Assembly (NCBI GenBank): GCA_028293565.1
Contig: JAQGON010000073.1
Coordinates: forward strand, 1-35,264
Direction of reading: 5' to 3'
Source: Verrucomicrobiota bacterium
GTDB lineage: Bacteria; Verrucomicrobiota; Verrucomicrobiia; Opitutales; Opitutaceae
Length of the DNA stretch: 35,264 bases
Every line of letters starts with the position of its first letter. Within the stretch, counting starts at the first letter, position 1. Below are positions 33,730 through 35,264 of this stretch, piece after piece. A program made the position numbers and the translations under genes. The notes under the pieces are model-generated. The model ran no database searches and was not told the DNA's origin. It saw nothing but the letters and a program-made list of their open reading frames with translations.

Positions 33730-34944
33730 ATGAACGATTCCGATTCGTGGACGCCCGCGCAGCGCCTGCGGGACGTTGCCGGCGCCTTCCTCAAGCTCGG
33801 CCTGACGTCATTTGGCGGACCGGTTGCGCATCTGGGATTTTTTCACGCCGAGATTGTGCGGCGGCGCGGCTGGATCGACGAGGCCGAGTACGCCGACCTG
33901 GTGGCACTCTGCCAGTTTCTGCCGGGGCCGGCGAGCAGCCAGGTAGTGTTTGCGCTCGGGCAGCGCCGCGCCGGGATCCTCGGCGCGTGCGTGGCCTCGC
34001 TTTGTTTCACGCTGCCGTCGGCGATCCTGATGATCGCCTTCGGCTACGGCGTCACGGCGTTCGCGCAGCTGCCTGCGGCGGGCTGGATTCACGGCCTGAA
34101 ACTTGCGGCGGTCGCGGTGGTGGCGCAGGCGATCTTGGTCATGGGCCGGAAGCTCTGCCCCGATCTTCCCCGCATCGCGCTCGCGCTGTTCGCCACCGCG
34201 GCGGTGCTGCTGATTCCGCTCGCGACGACCCAGGTTGGCGTGATCGGGGCCGGTGCCTTGTTCGGCTGGGCGTGGTATCGCGGAAAGGAAGCCGCCGCGC
34301 CGACAACCGCGCCGGCAAACGATCGCCACCTCGGAGCCGGCGCCGCCCTTGCCTCCTTCGGGCTGCTGCTCATCGCGCTGCCCGTCGCGGCGAAACTCAC
34401 GGGAAACCGGGACGTCCAGATGTTCGACAGTTTCTATCGCGCAGGATCGCTGGTTTTCGGCGGCGGACACGTCGTCCTTCCGCTCCTGCGCGCGGAAGTG
34501 GTGCCTCCGGGTTGGGTCGCCGACGCGCAATTTCTCGCGGGCTACGGCATGGCACAGGCGGTGCCTGGACCGCTTTTCACCTTCGCCGGATATCTTGGAA
34601 CTGTCATTCACGGCGATCCTCACGCGTGGAGTGGCGGGGTGCTTGGTCTTTTCGCGATTTTCCTGCCCGCATGGCTTCTGGTCGGCGGGGCGCTCCCGTT
34701 CTGGAATTCGCTCCGCAGCATTGCGGGAGTCCAAGCCGCCCTGCGCGGGGCCAACGCGGCGGTCGTGGGCGTGCTGCTCGCCGCATTCTACAACCCGATC
34801 TGGCGGCAAGGAATTGCGAGTGTCGGGGACTTCGCCACGGCGCTCGGGGCCTTCGCCCTTCTCCAAACCGGGCGGGTTCCGGTGTGGCTGATCGTGGTGC
34901 TGGCGGCGGTGGCCGGAATCTGGACGGTCGGACCAGGCCCCTGA
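33730..34944 (+). CDS. chrA: Chromate transporter, long-chain ChrA family
   Basis: A 404-residue inner-membrane protein with two homologous CHR halves. The first contains KLGLTSFGGPVAHLGFF (22-38) and ALCQFLPGPASSQ (59-71). The second contains FGGGHVVLPLL (243-253) and GMAQAVPGPLFTFAGYLG. About ten hydrophobic segments are visible, and a hydrophilic linker (about 185-205) divides the halves. The family exports chromate, or moves related oxyanions; function in this organism is inferred. ATG 33730 has AAGGAGGAG 9 nt upstream. A TTG at 33709 overlapping the glycosidase stop would use part of that ribosome site as codons, so ATG is preferred. It is probably co-transcribed with the GH78-like gene. 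Confidence 0.9.
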   Translation: MNDSDSWTPAQRLRDVAGAFLKLGLTSFGGPVAHLGFFHAEIVRRRGWIDEAEYADLVALCQFLPGPASSQVVFALGQRRAGILGACVASLCFTLPSAILMIAFGYGVTAFAQLPAAGWIHGLKLAAVAVVAQAILVMGRKLCPDLPRIALALFATAAVLLIPLATTQVGVIGAGALFGWAWYRGKEAAAPTTAPANDRHLGAGAALASFGLLLIALPVAAKLTGNRDVQMFDSFYRAGSLVFGGGHVVLPLLRAEVVPPGWVADAQFLAGYGMAQAVPGPLFTFAGYLGTVIHGDPHAWSGGVLGLFAIFLPAWLLVGGALPFWNSLRSIAGVQAALRGANAAVVGVLLAAFYNPIWRQGIASVGDFATALGAFALLQTGRVPVWLIVVLAAVAGIWTVGPGP

Positions 34945-35100
34945 GCGGCGAGCCCAGCTCTGCCCAGGAAAAATGAGGCCGAGGGGCCGATGATGCCGGG
35001 TCCACGGGTCGGAGACGCGGTGCGAGGCGCGAGGCGGCCAAATCCGTGAAAACGGGATTGATTCGTCTGCAGCCGCTGTCCACGTTCTCGCCTCCAAGTC

Positions 35101-35177
35101 GGACGCTTAGCTCAGTTGGTTAGAGCACGTGCTTCACACGCACGGGGTCACAGGTTCGAGTCCTGTAGCGTCCACCA
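35101..35177 (+). tRNA. tRNA-Val (anticodon CAC)
   Basis: Acceptor arms GGACGCT and AGCGTCC pair fully, followed by discriminator A (35174) and an encoded CCA (35175-35177). The D arm TAGCTCAGTTGGTTAGAGCA, anticodon stem CGTGC/GCACG with loop TTCACAC (anticodon CAC) and T arm CAGGTTCGAGTCCTG are all present. The 156 bp before it (34945-35100) show no gene. Confidence 0.95.
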
Positions 35178-35262
35178 TTCTTCGCCCTTCGGGCTACGAC
35201 CCCGCGAGCCACTGGCGTTACCTGCGGTGGATATGAGCAAGCCGATAAATTGGCGAAGAATG
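35176..35262. repeat. Inverted repeat directly after tRNA-Val
   Basis: CATTCTTCGCC (35176-35186, starting in the CCA end) and GGCGAAGAATG (35252-35262) are perfect 11-bp inverted copies enclosing 65 nt. Inside, GCCC-TTC-GGGC (35184-35194) makes a second small hairpin. It may be a processing or termination structure for the tRNA, or one end of an element inserted at the tRNA 3' end. The window stops too early to decide. Confidence 0.5.
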
Positions 35263-35264
35263 CC

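Noticed and set aside
35260-35264. ATG at the right edge after the tRNA-Val repeat as a gene start
   Set aside because: Only one codon is visible before the window ends, so nothing can be concluded.

Overview
The window is a GC-rich bacterial chromosome segment with 25 intact protein-coding genes, two tRNA genes, two probable gene remnants and several families of palindromic intergenic repeats. The gene mix suggests a Verrucomicrobiota member, probably near the Opitutaceae. It includes a PPi-type phosphofructokinase, GH97 and GH78-like glycosidases, type II phosphatidylserine decarboxylase, REC proteins with a C-terminal CxxC/CxxC module, and many genes with weak Shine-Dalgarno sites. This placement is inference from gene content and was not tested by any search.

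Layout. 1-2.0 kb: a nested inverted-repeat element next to a gene-end remnant, then a minus-strand pair, pfp-type phosphofructokinase and a glyoxalase-fold protein. 2.3-15.1 kb: one plus-strand run of ten genes with very small gaps or 4-bp overlaps. It encodes three REC-only or REC-plus-zinc-module regulators, four histidine kinases (three of them hybrids), a GH97 glycosidase, a 66-residue unknown protein and a GspE/PilB-type secretion ATPase. No classical DNA-binding output domain and no HPt domain is visible in this run. 15.2 kb: tRNA-Leu(TAG) on the minus strand.

15.5-20.5 kb: a minus-strand catabolic cluster of a PuuA-like glutamine synthetase, iron-type alcohol dehydrogenase, PuuD-like class I amidotransferase and aldehyde dehydrogenase. 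It is divergent from a GntR/FCD regulator at 20.6 kb. Together these fit a gamma-glutamylated amine or amino-alcohol degradation route.

21.5-27.9 kb: a plus-strand operon behind an AT-rich promoter island. It contains two alpha/beta hydrolases, a TonB-dependent receptor, a 2-hydroxycarboxylate (CitS-type) carrier and a secreted protein made of two similar halves. The order suggests import and hydrolysis of an esterified or metal-bound hydroxycarboxylate, which would be an unusual assembly and is the best candidate here for an undescribed system. 27.9-31.6 kb: minus-strand psd and clpB, separated by a long inverted-repeat element. 31.9-34.9 kb: a GH78-like glycosidase whose reading frame appears to carry a copy of an intergenic repeat, followed by a ChrA-type chromate transporter. 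35.1 kb: tRNA-Val(CAC).
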